This document shows positions 7,702-15,649 of a DNA stretch of 19,043 nucleotides, piece after piece. The stretch covers positions 1 to 19,043 of the forward strand of contig JAGHVP010000147.1 in the NCBI GenBank assembly GCA_018064305.1, given 5' to 3'. Under the pieces are notes generated by a model. That model searched no databases. It was not told the DNA's origin and saw only the letters and a program-made list of their open reading frames with translations. This DNA comes from Candidatus Equibacterium intestinale (GTDB taxonomy: Bacteria; Bacteroidota; Bacteroidia; Bacteroidales; UBA932). The translations under genes were made by a program, and so were the position numbers. Numbering within the stretch: position 1 is the first letter of the stretch; each line of letters starts with the position of its first letter.

Positions 7702-8278
7702 ACTGTTCAATCTTATCTTTGTTTTCAAGAAGGAAATCGATGTCGTCAAGAGCATTCATGAGGCAGTATTTCTTATAGCCGTTGATTTCGAAATGCTCGC
7801 TGCGGCCTGTGGCCAGGTTGGTGACTTTCTGCTGCGGCACATCCACCTCGACCTCTGCGGCGGGGTCTGCGGAGATGGTTGCAAAAAGCTCTGCAAGGAA
7901 ATCTTCGCTAACCACTACGGGCAGCACGAAGTTGTTGAGCTCGTTGTTCTTATGGATGTCGGCGAAGAAGCTTGATATCACCACGCGGAACCCGTAGCCG
8001 GCAATGGCCCAGGCTGCGTGCTCACGGCTGCTGCCGCTGCCGAAGTTCTTGCCCGCCACAAGTATCTGCCCGCTGTAGGCAGGATTGTTGAGCACGAAAT
8101 CGGGGTTGGGAGTGCCGTCGGGGCGGTATCTCCAGTCGCAGAAAAGGTTGTCTCCGAAAAACTTCTCGTCGCGTGTGGTGGCCTTGAGGAAGCGTGCGGG
8201 GATTATCTGGTCGGTGTCCACATTCTCCAAAGGAAGAGGGACACAGGTGCTTTTTATGATGTTGAATTTCTGTTTCAT
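7667..8278 (-). CDS. leuD: 3-isopropylmalate dehydratase small subunit
   Basis: This is the swivel-domain subunit of isopropylmalate isomerase; with LeuC it converts 2- to 3-isopropylmalate and also citramalate to 3-methylmalate. The 203-residue product has the small-subunit hallmarks NVDTDQIIPARFL at 19-31 and GKNFGSGSSREHA at about 76-88, and a C-terminal segment YCLMNALDDIDFLLEN. Length is normal for a bacterial LeuD. It begins 12 bases after the leuC stop. Its last 35 bases overlap the start of cimA, which suggests coupled translation in the order leuC, leuD, cimA, leuB. Confidence 0.96.
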   Translation of the reverse strand: MKQKFNIIKSTCVPLPLENVDTDQIIPARFLKATTRDEKFFGDNLFCDWRYRPDGTPNPDFVLNNPAYSGQILVAGKNFGSGSSREHAAWAIAGYGFRVVISSFFADIHKNNELNNFVLPVVVSEDFLAELFATISADPAAEVEVDVPQQKVTNLATGRSEHFEINGYKKYCLMNALDDIDFLLENKDKIEQYENRNSRYHTA

Positions 8279-8290
8279 GGTCGGAAGCGG

Positions 8291-9685
8291 TTAGATGAAT
8301 TCTCTGGGATCGGTGATTACTCCTGTCACTGCAGCTGCTGCGGCAACAAGGGGGCTGGCCAGCACTGTGCGTGCGCCGGGTCCCTGGCGTCCCTCGAAGT
8401 TGCGGTTTGAAGTGGAAACCGACAGCTTCCCTGCGGGAATCTTGTCGTCGTTCATTGCCAGGCAGGCGCTGCAGCCGGGCTGGCGGATCTCGAAGCCCGC
8501 AGCCTCCAGCACTTTGTCAAGCCCTTCCTCTTCTATCTGGCTCTTCACCATCCATGAGCCGGGAACCAGCCAGCAGGTGACTCCGGGAGCGATGTGGCGG
8601 CCCGCCGCAATCGATGCGAAAGCACGGAAGTCCTCTATGCGGCCGTTGGTGCACGACCCGCAGAACACATAATCCACCTTTTTGCCGAGCAGCTTCTCAC
8701 CGGGCTGGAAGCCCATGTAATTCAGGCTGCGGCCGAATGAAGCACGGCTGCTTTCAGGCATTGTCTCAGCCATGGGGATAGACTGGCTGATGCCCATGCC
8801 CATTCCGGGGTTGGTGCCGTATGTCACCATAGGCTCGATGTCAGCGGCATTGTATGTCACCTCGCGGTCGAACACTGCATCGTCGCCGCTCTTGAGAGTG
8901 CGCCAGTATGCCACAGCCTTTTCCCACTCTTCACCTTCCGGGGCATTCTCGCGGCCTTTGATATATTCGAATGTAGTCTCGTCGGGAGCCACGAATCCGC
9001 CGCGCGCACCCATCTCGATAGAGAGATTGCAGAGAGTGAGGCGCCCCTCCATGGTGAGGTTGCGCACCACGCTGCCGGCATATTCCACAAAGTATCCGGT
9101 TGCGCCGCTGGTGGTCATCCTACTCATGATATAGAGAGCCACATCCTTTGCAGTAACACCCTTTGCCAGAGTGCCTTCCACATTGATGCGCATAGACTTG
9201 GGCTTCTGCTGCAGGATGCACTGCGATGCCATCACCATCTCTACCTCGGATGTGCCGATACCGAACGCAACTGCGCCCATGGCACCGTGGGTGGAGGTGT
9301 GCGAATCGCCGCACACAATGGTCATTCCGGGAAGTGACAGGCCGCGCTCGGGCCCCACCACGTGGATGATGCCGTTGCGCTTGTCAAGCATTCCGAAATG
9401 TGTGAGGCCGAACTCCTCTGCATTGCGGGCAAGTGTGTCCACCTGCTTCTTTGAGACGGGATCCTCTATGGGTTTGTCCTGGTCGTGTGTGGGTGTGTTA
9501 TGATCGGGCATGCACACTATCTTTTCGGGGCGGAGGCATTTGATGCCGCGGTTGCGGAGGCCGTCGAATGCCTGCGGGGTTGTCACTTCGTGACAGTAGA
9601 GACGGTCGATATAGAGCTGCTGAGGGCCGTCTTCGACCTTCTGCACCAGGTGGCTGTCCCAGATTTTATCGAACAATGTATTCAT
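8291..9685 (-). CDS. leuC: 3-isopropylmalate dehydratase large subunit (4Fe-4S)
   Basis: This is the catalytic aconitase-type subunit of isopropylmalate isomerase. The 464-residue product begins MNTLFDKIWDSHLV and contains LYIDR at 24-28, MPDHNTPT at 59-66 and CGDSHTSTHGAMGA at 125-138. The three cluster ligands are Cys345 (in FCGSCTNGR) and Cys405/Cys408 (in GCSACLAMN), matching Cys347/407/410 of the 466-residue E. coli enzyme. It is the first gene of the leftward operon. No leuA lies before it: the region upstream is a 156-base gap to a divergent gene, so the only LeuA-family enzyme in the cluster is the CimA-type one. The enzyme is cytoplasmic and oxygen-sensitive, in keeping with an anaerobic host. 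Confidence 0.97.
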   Translation of the reverse strand: MNTLFDKIWDSHLVQKVEDGPQQLYIDRLYCHEVTTPQAFDGLRNRGIKCLRPEKIVCMPDHNTPTHDQDKPIEDPVSKKQVDTLARNAEEFGLTHFGMLDKRNGIIHVVGPERGLSLPGMTIVCGDSHTSTHGAMGAVAFGIGTSEVEMVMASQCILQQKPKSMRINVEGTLAKGVTAKDVALYIMSRMTTSGATGYFVEYAGSVVRNLTMEGRLTLCNLSIEMGARGGFVAPDETTFEYIKGRENAPEGEEWEKAVAYWRTLKSGDDAVFDREVTYNAADIEPMVTYGTNPGMGMGISQSIPMAETMPESSRASFGRSLNYMGFQPGEKLLGKKVDYVFCGSCTNGRIEDFRAFASIAAGRHIAPGVTCWLVPGSWMVKSQIEEEGLDKVLEAAGFEIRQPGCSACLAMNDDKIPAGKLSVSTSNRNFEGRQGPGARTVLASPLVAAAAAVTGVITDPREFI

Positions 9686-9841
9686 GATGCTTCTTTGGCT
9701 ATTTTATTCCAAACCGCAAAGATTTGAAATTTTGTGCACTTTACCTATAATTTATATGGAAAATGTGTAATAATTCGCCGGATTGTGCATTTATATAGTG
9801 CCGCTTGTGTATTTTTGCGGCCCCGTTTGATACTGAAAAGG
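9686..9841. promoter_or_regulatory. Divergent intergenic region between leuC and the glycosyltransferase operon
   Basis: This A/T-rich gap separates two oppositely transcribed operons. Rightward, TATTTTTG at 9810-9817 fits TAnnTTTG, about 25 bases before the ATG at 9842, but its nearest TTG (9783-9785) is 24 bases away, slightly too far. Leftward, AATCTTTG at 9724-9717 is a one-mismatch -7 box about 30 bases before leuC, with no clear -33 box. There is no room for a leader-peptide attenuator before leuC, and I see no riboswitch. Confidence 0.4.
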
Positions 9842-10690
9842 ATGGAAAACAAGAGAATATGCGCTGTCACGATGCTCCGGAAGGATGATTTCTTCCTGGA
9901 AAAGTGGGTCACATATTACGGTGGCCGGCTCGGCCGTGAGAATCTCTACATCTACTTTGACGGAGATGACCAGGAAATTCCGGCTTTCTGCGGAGGATGC
10001 AACACATCTCTGCAGCCGAAGATCAAGGCCGCCAACGTGGTGCAGCTTGAGAAGGCGCGCCTTGCCTTTCTCTCTGACCGCGCCGCGGAACTGCTTGCGT
10101 CTGGATATGACATGGTGATAGGTGTGGATGTAGATGAATTCCTGATACCCGACCCGCAGTGCGGAATGGGCCTTGCCGAGTTTCTGAGCCACAATGCCGG
10201 CACCAGCGTGTGCCTGAGCGGCCTTGGAATTGATGTCGGGGAGAATCTCCGCTGCGAGACCGACCTTCTGGAAGACAGGCCCATCCTGGAGCAGCGCAGC
10301 TACGCACTTCTCTGCACCCGCTATACAAAGCCCTCTGTCATAACGGCTCCGGTGCGCTGGGGACGCGGCTTCCACAGGGTCAAGGGGCACAACTACAGGA
10401 TTGTTCCGAACCTCTACCTGTTCCACTTCGGCAGCTGCTCGCTGCGCCGTACCAAAATCCGCCTCGACATCGGCAGCAAGGTGCTCAACAGCAGCGAAAG
10501 GCATCTCCACAAAAGGGCATTCACAATCAACATAGTGTCTACGGCAAAGGTGCATGACTGGGAGAAGACCATCTCGTACGCACGCCGCATCCAGTCGTGG
10601 TTCAGACCTGTCTATGCCTGGAACAAGCCCTCTATGCTCGGGCGGCTGATAGTGGTGAGGATACCCGCAAGATTCAGGGAGACAGTTTAG
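9842..10690 (+). CDS. Glycosyltransferase, GT2/GT92-like (Glyco_tranf_2_4 type)
   Basis: The 282-residue product has no signal peptide or membrane segment and should be cytoplasmic. It begins with ICAVTMLRKDDFFLEKWVTY, then LYIYFDGD, and has GVDVDEFLIP at 94-103. The 'accept-N-E/D-xx-L-xx-W' opening followed by a DxDEF metal/nucleotide-sugar motif (Asp96, Asp98) is the hallmark of the GT2_4/GT92-like A-fold transferases found in polysaccharide clusters. A conserved GRGFHRVKGHN segment and a His-rich LYLFHFGS lie in the C-terminal half. Donor and acceptor cannot be told from sequence. I chose the ATG at 9842, preceded by AAAAGG, because the homologous part begins here; an ATG at 9734 would place coding sequence over the probable promoter. 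Its stop directly abuts the start of the next gene. Confidence 0.8.
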   Translation: MENKRICAVTMLRKDDFFLEKWVTYYGGRLGRENLYIYFDGDDQEIPAFCGGCNTSLQPKIKAANVVQLEKARLAFLSDRAAELLASGYDMVIGVDVDEFLIPDPQCGMGLAEFLSHNAGTSVCLSGLGIDVGENLRCETDLLEDRPILEQRSYALLCTRYTKPSVITAPVRWGRGFHRVKGHNYRIVPNLYLFHFGSCSLRRTKIRLDIGSKVLNSSERHLHKRAFTINIVSTAKVHDWEKTISYARRIQSWFRPVYAWNKPSMLGRLIVVRIPARFRETV

Positions 10691-11569
10691 ATGAAGAGGC
10701 AGGCATTCGTGGTGATGGCCCACAACAGGTGGGAGATGCTGTTCAGGCTGCTGGAAAGGCTTGACGACAGCAGGTTTGACGTGTATCTGCACATCGATGC
10801 GGATTCCATGGTGCCGGACGGGGTGATGCAGAGGCTGGAAAGCGGCTTTTCAAACCTCACGCTGCTGCAGCGCCACACTCTATTCTGGGGCGATGTCTCT
10901 ATCGTGGACGCCGAGATATGCTGCTTTGCGCAAGTGCTGGCATCAGGCCGTGAATACAGCCACATCCACCTGCTGAGCGGGCAGGACCTTCCCATAAAGA
11001 GCAATTCGCAGATTGTGGAGTTCTTCAACGCCCACGACGGGCAGGAATTCCTGGAAATGGTGGACGACCTCACCATCGCACATGTCAGATGCGTCAACAT
11101 CTTCACCCGCGACTTCGGCTACAAACCGGGCAGGAGCCATGTGGTGTACCGCATCCGCAAGAGTGTCAACAAGCTGCTCCACGCACTTGAGAAGATGATA
11201 CTGATGCACAAGTGGTACCGCCGCAGGATAGACTTCCGCAAAGGCTCGCAGTGGGTGTCTGTAACCCCGCGCCTTGCAGGGTATATTGTGGGCCGCAGGG
11301 AAGAAATTGTGCGGTTCTACCGCAGAAGCTTTGCTCCCGATGAGTTTTTCGTGCAGACAACTGCCTGGAATTCAGAATTTAAAGATTATATTTGTGACAA
11401 GAAGACGCGGTATATTGTCTGGGAAAGGAAGCACACGCCGCATCCCAGGACATTCACCGTGGATGACTTCGACAGCCTGACCGCTTCGGAAGCCTGCTTC
11501 GCGCGCAAGTTCGACAGTGATGCCGACAGCGCAGTAATCGACATGATTTATGACTATACTGAAGAATAG
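10691..11569 (+). CDS. Core-2/I-branching-type glycosyltransferase (GT14)
   Basis: The 292-residue product is recognised by the GT14 signatures: QAFVVMAHNR at 4-13, VYLHIDAD at 31-38, HIHLLSGQDLPIKS at 91-104, the GSQW stretch at 185-188 followed by VSVTPRLAGYIV, and PDEFFVQT at 216-223. Animal members add beta-1,6-GlcNAc branches; bacterial members are mostly uncharacterised and found in surface-polysaccharide loci. There is no signal peptide, so it is predicted cytoplasmic or membrane-associated. It starts with the base after the stop of the preceding transferase and overlaps the receptor gene by 20 bases, so the genes are almost certainly one transcript with coupled translation. The sugar transferred is unknown. 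Confidence 0.88.
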   Translation: MKRQAFVVMAHNRWEMLFRLLERLDDSRFDVYLHIDADSMVPDGVMQRLESGFSNLTLLQRHTLFWGDVSIVDAEICCFAQVLASGREYSHIHLLSGQDLPIKSNSQIVEFFNAHDGQEFLEMVDDLTIAHVRCVNIFTRDFGYKPGRSHVVYRIRKSVNKLLHALEKMILMHKWYRRRIDFRKGSQWVSVTPRLAGYIVGRREEIVRFYRRSFAPDEFFVQTTAWNSEFKDYICDKKTRYIVWERKHTPHPRTFTVDDFDSLTASEACFARKFDSDADSAVIDMIYDYTEE

Positions 11570-13817
11570 GATACTGCTGGTACTTGCCCTGATGTTTGTG
11601 GCATACGCACCTATGGCAGCCCAGAATACAGATGATATAGACCAGCTTGTAGACACTCTGGACGCATCCACCATCACATCCACCAAAGACCACTTCGAGA
11701 ACACCACACAGACAGGCCTCACCAAGCTGGACGGCTCGAAATTCCAGAAAGGCTTCGCCCTGTTCAACTCGCCCGATGTGATAAAGACACTGCAGATGCT
11801 GCCCGGAGTGGCATTCGGAACAGAGCTGCTCAGCGGCTTCTATGTCCGCGGCGGCACGGGATACGACAACCTTTTCCTGCTTGACGGAGTGCCCATGTAC
11901 CAGGTGAGCCACCTCGGCGGCCTGTTCTCTTCATTCAATGCAGACATAGTGGAGAACACCGACTTCTACAAGAGCGGATTCCCGGCGCGCTACGGCGGCA
12001 GGCTCTCTTCGGTTGTGGACGTATCTACAAAGGCAGGCGACTTCTACAAATACCACGGCTCGTTCTCCATCGGCCTGATGGACGGCCGCCTGCAGTTCGA
12101 AGGACCTATTGTACCGGGCTCCACATCGTTCAACCTGTCGCTGCGCCGCAGCTGGATAGACATCCCGGCCACTCCGGTGCTGATGTATGTCAACCGGTGG
12201 ATGGCAAAAGAAGGTGACAACCAGAAGATTTCGGCAGGCTACAACTTCGGCGATTTCAATGCCGGCATCACCCACAAGTTCAGCGACTATAACACGCTGT
12301 CACTCAACTTTTACACAGGCCAGGACCTGTTCCGTCTGAATGTCGAGGACTGGGAATACGACTGGCCCGACAATCCCGACTACGACCCGACCTACAAAAA
12401 CACCATGAACATAGGAGGCACTATAAAGTGGGGCAACCTGCTGGCCAGCCTGGTGTGGAAGAACAGCTTCAGCAAGAGGCTTTTCGGCAGGAACATGATC
12501 TATTTCACCCGCTACAATTCTTCCATCGGGATAGGATTCAGCGATGAATACATAAGGCATAAAGAGGTGGTGGATTATGAAGGGACCGACGCCACCAATG
12601 CCGTGCACATCGGTGACCTGGCAGCGCAGAGCGACTGGAGCTGGATTCTGTCAGATGCCCACCACCTCCGCTTCGGTGCGAACGTCAAGGCAAAGCAGTA
12701 CCATCATCTCAACGAAATCCATACAGAGATGAAGGATTTCATAGACACTACCATCACTGCAAAGAACCATTACGATGCGGGCGAGATGTCGCTATATGCA
12801 GAGGATGAGATGTCGATCGGGCAGAGGACTAGGGTGAATGTGGGCCTCCGCTACATGGGCTTCATGTCGAAAGGAAGGCTCTGGAACATGCTGGACCCCC
12901 GCGTTTCGGTGAAATACCAGCTGGGCGACAACACCTCGCTGCGCGCCTCATACAGCGTGATGAACCAGTACGACCACCAGGTGGCCACCACATACATCGA
13001 CCTCCCCACCAACCTCTGGATGCCCTCCACCGACCTGATAGGCCCGATGAAGTCGCGCCAGGCCGCGCTGGGAGTGTATTCTTCAGCAGTGGGAGGCAGG
13101 CTCAAGTGGAGCATAGAAGGATATTACAAGTCGATGCATAACCTGAGGGAATACAACGGCACCGCCAACATCTTCCCTCCCATCAACAAATGGGAGTCGG
13201 ACTTCATCGACGGCAAGGGAATCGCCTACGGCTCTGAGTTCAGCGTGGAATACGACCCCAACCCCAACACCAACCTAACCGCTTACTACACACTCGCCTG
13301 GAGCAGGCGCTATTTCGAGGAGTTCTACTACGACTGGTATCCCGACCGCTGCGACAACCGCCACAAGATCACACTTATGGCCAACCATAAGTTCAACGAC
13401 CACATCGACGGTTATATAGGCTGGAACTACAACAGCGGCAACTGGTTCACACTGGCCAACCAGAAGATATTCGACAGTATAGAGCACTATGGTGTGGGCA
13501 CAGAGTGGCAATCCGACTATGTCTATGTAGATGAGGTATATGCACGTCCCAACAACATCAGGATGCCGGCCTACCACCGCATGGACCTGGGCGTCAACTT
13601 CCGCAAGGTCAAGAAGAACGGACACGAGCGCATCTGGAACTTCAGCGTGTACAATGTCTATTGCCGGATGAATGCCATAATGGCCACCATCGAGCAGGAA
13701 TGGGATAATTATGTGGATGAGGACGGCGTCTGGCATAATGATATCTCAGGATACTACACTCAGGCGCTGGGCGTGATCCCCATAATACCCACTTTCAGCT
13801 ACGGCATCAAATTCTAG
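11550..13817 (+). CDS. TonB-dependent outer-membrane receptor
   Basis: The 755-residue product has a signal peptide (about 1-24, cleavage near MAA-Q). The plug domain spans about 50-165: SPDVIKTLQMLPGV, GFYVRGGTGYDNLFLLDG and FPARYGGRLSSVVDVSTKAG. A C-terminal beta-barrel rich in alternating aromatic residues ends in SYGIKF with a terminal Phe, as outer-membrane proteins do. Most Bacteroidota relatives of this plug type carry a ~90-residue carboxypeptidase-regulatory-like domain before the plug; here only about 30 residues separate the signal peptide from the plug, and I see no clear TonB box. Its start lies within the end of the GT14 gene. The partner is a DUF4249 lipoprotein rather than a SusD, so it is not a classical SusCD glycan importer. 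The substrate is unknown. Confidence 0.9.
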   Translation: MTILKNRILLVLALMFVAYAPMAAQNTDDIDQLVDTLDASTITSTKDHFENTTQTGLTKLDGSKFQKGFALFNSPDVIKTLQMLPGVAFGTELLSGFYVRGGTGYDNLFLLDGVPMYQVSHLGGLFSSFNADIVENTDFYKSGFPARYGGRLSSVVDVSTKAGDFYKYHGSFSIGLMDGRLQFEGPIVPGSTSFNLSLRRSWIDIPATPVLMYVNRWMAKEGDNQKISAGYNFGDFNAGITHKFSDYNTLSLNFYTGQDLFRLNVEDWEYDWPDNPDYDPTYKNTMNIGGTIKWGNLLASLVWKNSFSKRLFGRNMIYFTRYNSSIGIGFSDEYIRHKEVVDYEGTDATNAVHIGDLAAQSDWSWILSDAHHLRFGANVKAKQYHHLNEIHTEMKDFIDTTITAKNHYDAGEMSLYAEDEMSIGQRTRVNVGLRYMGFMSKGRLWNMLDPRVSVKYQLGDNTSLRASYSVMNQYDHQVATTYIDLPTNLWMPSTDLIGPMKSRQAALGVYSSAVGGRLKWSIEGYYKSMHNLREYNGTANIFPPINKWESDFIDGKGIAYGSEFSVEYDPNPNTNLTAYYTLAWSRRYFEEFYYDWYPDRCDNRHKITLMANHKFNDHIDGYIGWNYNSGNWFTLANQKIFDSIEHYGVGTEWQSDYVYVDEVYARPNNIRMPAYHRMDLGVNFRKVKKNGHERIWNFSVYNVYCRMNAIMATIEQEWDNYVDEDGVWHNDISGYYTQALGVIPIIPTFSYGIKF

Positions 13818-13823
13818 AAGACA

Positions 13824-14906
13824 ATGAAAAGACTTTATACATATATAGTATTGCTGGCTGCCGCTGCCATGGGTCTGAGCTCGTGCGAATATGAGTTTGA
13901 CAACGGCTCACTTACGAAAGAGACATCAATCTATGTGGAGGGCAGACTGTCGAACTCAGACACAAACGTGATACGGATCGTGAAGACCCTTCCCTACAAC
14001 ATGAAAGTGGCTGCAAAGGATTCAGCCGCCCTGAATGTGACTGCTGTCTCGAGCCTGGAACTGCTCAAGGACGGCAGCGGGCAGCAGGTATTTTATGCCG
14101 ACGAGGCTGTGGGCAGTGTTCCTAAGGGCAGTTATTACACTGTCGGGGCTTTCCACCCGGGCGAGAAGGTCACACTCAAGGCCGGGATGGAAGGCGTGAA
14201 GAAAGTCTCCGCCGAAACTGTGATTCCGCAGGACGTGAACTGGGAATATGAAGTTGCCGAGGCAATCAGTGAGGCAGATGCCCACAATGTCTTTCACATA
14301 ACAATCAGCTTCGACAACGCTCCGGACACAGACGAATTCTACGGCATACAGGTGGAAGTGCGGTCGAATGTCACTTTCTACAACGAAGACGGCACGGTCA
14401 ACCCATACTACGGTCAAGACTACATATACGCCCTGAACCCTCCTGTCGATGACAGCGACGACGACATAGAGTCCATCATGGCAGGCGAAGGCGACAGCCA
14501 TGTGTTCGAATATGAAAACATCTATCTTTGCGATGACTCGTCGCTCAGGACAGGCCGCAACACCATAGCCTATGACGCGAAGCTGTGGGGACCTTACTAT
14601 TATTTCGGAATGGCCCGCACCAAAGGCGGCGATGACAGAGACAGCGGGAAACCGGTGAAAGTCCGCACCTTGCAGGAATACAGAGTGACCCTGTATTCTC
14701 TCACCCGTGAGCTGTACCGCTGGTATGCAAGCCAATATAACGCCAGATACAACCCGTTGGCGGAACTTGGCCTGTGCCCCCCCTCTTTTGCGTACGGAAA
14801 CATCAAGAACGGAATAGGATGCTTTGCCGGTGTCTGCGGCACTTCTTCGGGCTGGATTGTCATCAACGACAACTGGGTGGACATTGATAAAGCTCTGTAC
14901 TATTGA
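13824..14906 (+). CDS. DUF4249 family lipoprotein paired with the TonB-dependent receptor
   Basis: The 360-residue product has a lipoprotein signal peptide with lipobox LSSC (Cys21). It is followed by EYEFD, an acidic start that resembles, weakly, the Bacteroidota surface-export signal, so the protein may be on the outer leaflet. It shows the DUF4249 layout: an early strand region (SIYVEGRLSN), an Ig-like/carboxypeptidase-like section (GEKVTLKA..VSAETVIPQDVNW), and a C-terminal part ending FAYGNIKNGIGCFAGVCG. An acidic stretch PPVDDSDDDIES near residues 205-216 is notable. It begins six bases after the receptor stop. DUF4249 proteins commonly follow this type of receptor and presumably act as its surface partner; their biochemical role is not established to my knowledge. 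Confidence 0.82.
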   Translation: MKRLYTYIVLLAAAAMGLSSCEYEFDNGSLTKETSIYVEGRLSNSDTNVIRIVKTLPYNMKVAAKDSAALNVTAVSSLELLKDGSGQQVFYADEAVGSVPKGSYYTVGAFHPGEKVTLKAGMEGVKKVSAETVIPQDVNWEYEVAEAISEADAHNVFHITISFDNAPDTDEFYGIQVEVRSNVTFYNEDGTVNPYYGQDYIYALNPPVDDSDDDIESIMAGEGDSHVFEYENIYLCDDSSLRTGRNTIAYDAKLWGPYYYFGMARTKGGDDRDSGKPVKVRTLQEYRVTLYSLTRELYRWYASQYNARYNPLAELGLCPPSFAYGNIKNGIGCFAGVCGTSSGWIVINDNWVDIDKALYY

Positions 14907-14935
14907 TAATTTCGAAAGAAATTTCGGAAAACTTG

Positions 14936-14965
14936 TTGATAATTTGGAAATTAGTCGTATATTTG
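14936..14965 (+). promoter_or_regulatory. Promoter of the ribosomal protein operon (Bacteroidota type)
   Basis: TTG at 14936-14938 and TATATTTG at 14958-14965 are separated by 19 bases, a textbook match to the -33/-7 (TTTG-N19-21-TAnnTTTG) promoter of this phylum. It lies about 60 bases before rplC and just after the DUF4249 gene, so rplC has its own promoter rather than being read from rpsJ. No intrinsic terminator separates it from the preceding gene. Confidence 0.85.
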
Positions 14966-14969
14966 CAGC

Positions 14970-15024
14970 CCGCAAAAAATGCGGAGTACACTTAATTAAC
15001 TAATTTATACCAAATTAACTACCA
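14970..15024 (+). promoter_or_regulatory. 5' leader of rplC with start-proximal hairpin and direct repeat
   Basis: Five bases after the -7 box a small hairpin CCGCA-AAAAA-TGCGG (14970-14984) should lie at the 5' end of the mRNA. It is followed by two copies of AATTAACTA (14994-15002 and 15013-15021), the second reaching almost to the ATG. No Shine-Dalgarno sequence is present, only an A/T-rich stretch, which is usual for highly translated genes in this phylum. A regulatory role, such as binding of a ribosomal protein, is a guess. Confidence 0.4.
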
Positions 15025-15645
15025 ATGCCTGGATTAATTGGAAAGAAAGTCGGAATGACTTCTACATTCGATGCAAACGGAAACAACATCCCTTGCACCG
15101 TAATTGAGGCTGGTCCGTGTGTTGTTACGCAAATCCGTACAGTTGAAAAAGATGGTTATGCCGCTGTACAGCTTGCCTATGACGAAATTTCAGAGAAACA
15201 CGCCAGCAAGGCTCTCAAGGGCCATTTTGAAAAGGCAGGAACCACTCCAAAACGCAAACTCGTAGAATTCAAGTCTTTTGATTCTGCAGCTATGAAGCTT
15301 GGAGACACCATCACCGTTTCAGACCTCGAGTCTGCAGAATGGGTCGACGTAACCGGTACCTCTAAAGGTAGAGGCTTCCAGGGCGTTGTGAAACGTCACG
15401 GATTTGCCGGAGTAGGCGGACAGACTCACGGCCAGCACAACAGACTGCGCAAGCCCGGTTCACTGGGTGCATCTTCATGGCCTTCACGAGTTTTCGCCGG
15501 TATGAGAATGGGTGGCCACATGGGCAATGAGCGCGTTACCGTTCAGAACCTCAAGGTTGTCAAGATCATTCCTGAAAACAATCTTATTTTAGTAAAAGGC
15601 TCTATCCCCGGAGCTAAAGGTTCTTATGTAATTCTGGAGGCTTAA
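15025..15645 (+). CDS. rplC: 50S ribosomal protein L3
   Basis: Primary 23S rRNA-binding protein near the peptidyl transferase centre. The 206-residue product starts GLIGKKVGMTSTFD and has the L3 hallmarks TGTSKGRGFQGVVKRHGF, GGQTHGQHNRLRKPGSLG and MGGHMGNERVTVQNLKVV, the long loop reaching into the ribosome core. Length is normal. It is the first gene of the transcript here; in relatives it follows rpsJ, which is missing upstream. Confidence 0.98.
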   Translation: MPGLIGKKVGMTSTFDANGNNIPCTVIEAGPCVVTQIRTVEKDGYAAVQLAYDEISEKHASKALKGHFEKAGTTPKRKLVEFKSFDSAAMKLGDTITVSDLESAEWVDVTGTSKGRGFQGVVKRHGFAGVGGQTHGQHNRLRKPGSLGASSWPSRVFAGMRMGGHMGNERVTVQNLKVVKIIPENNLILVKGSIPGAKGSYVILEA

Positions 15646-15649
15646 TCCT

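Noticed and set aside
7702..7755. Eighteen-codon N-terminal extension of cimA
   Set aside because: It would lengthen the overlap with leuD, and the extra residues have no counterpart in the family; the ATG at 7701 fits homologues.
9734..9841. Upstream start for the first glycosyltransferase
   Set aside because: The extra 36 residues are not family-like and cover the probable TATTTTTG promoter box; the ATG at 9842 has an AAAAGG just before it.
9686..9841. Leader-peptide attenuator or T-box for the leu genes
   Set aside because: The candidate leuC transcript leader is only about 30 bases, with no leucine-rich small frame and no terminator/antiterminator pair.
9791..10792. 333-codon minus-strand open frame opposite the first glycosyltransferase
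   Set aside because: The plus strand has clear GT motifs (DVDEF, HFGS) and tight operon spacing, while the antisense product is rich in His/Val/Pro with no recognisable domain.
11550..14906. SusCD-type polysaccharide utilisation locus
   Set aside because: There is a TonB-dependent receptor but no SusD-like protein, no glycoside hydrolase and no two-component or sigma/anti-sigma regulator; the partner is DUF4249.
14022..14975. 317-codon minus-strand open frame opposite the DUF4249 gene
   Set aside because: It runs through the strong ribosomal promoter and has no motif; the plus-strand lipoprotein with lipobox and receptor partner is the real gene.
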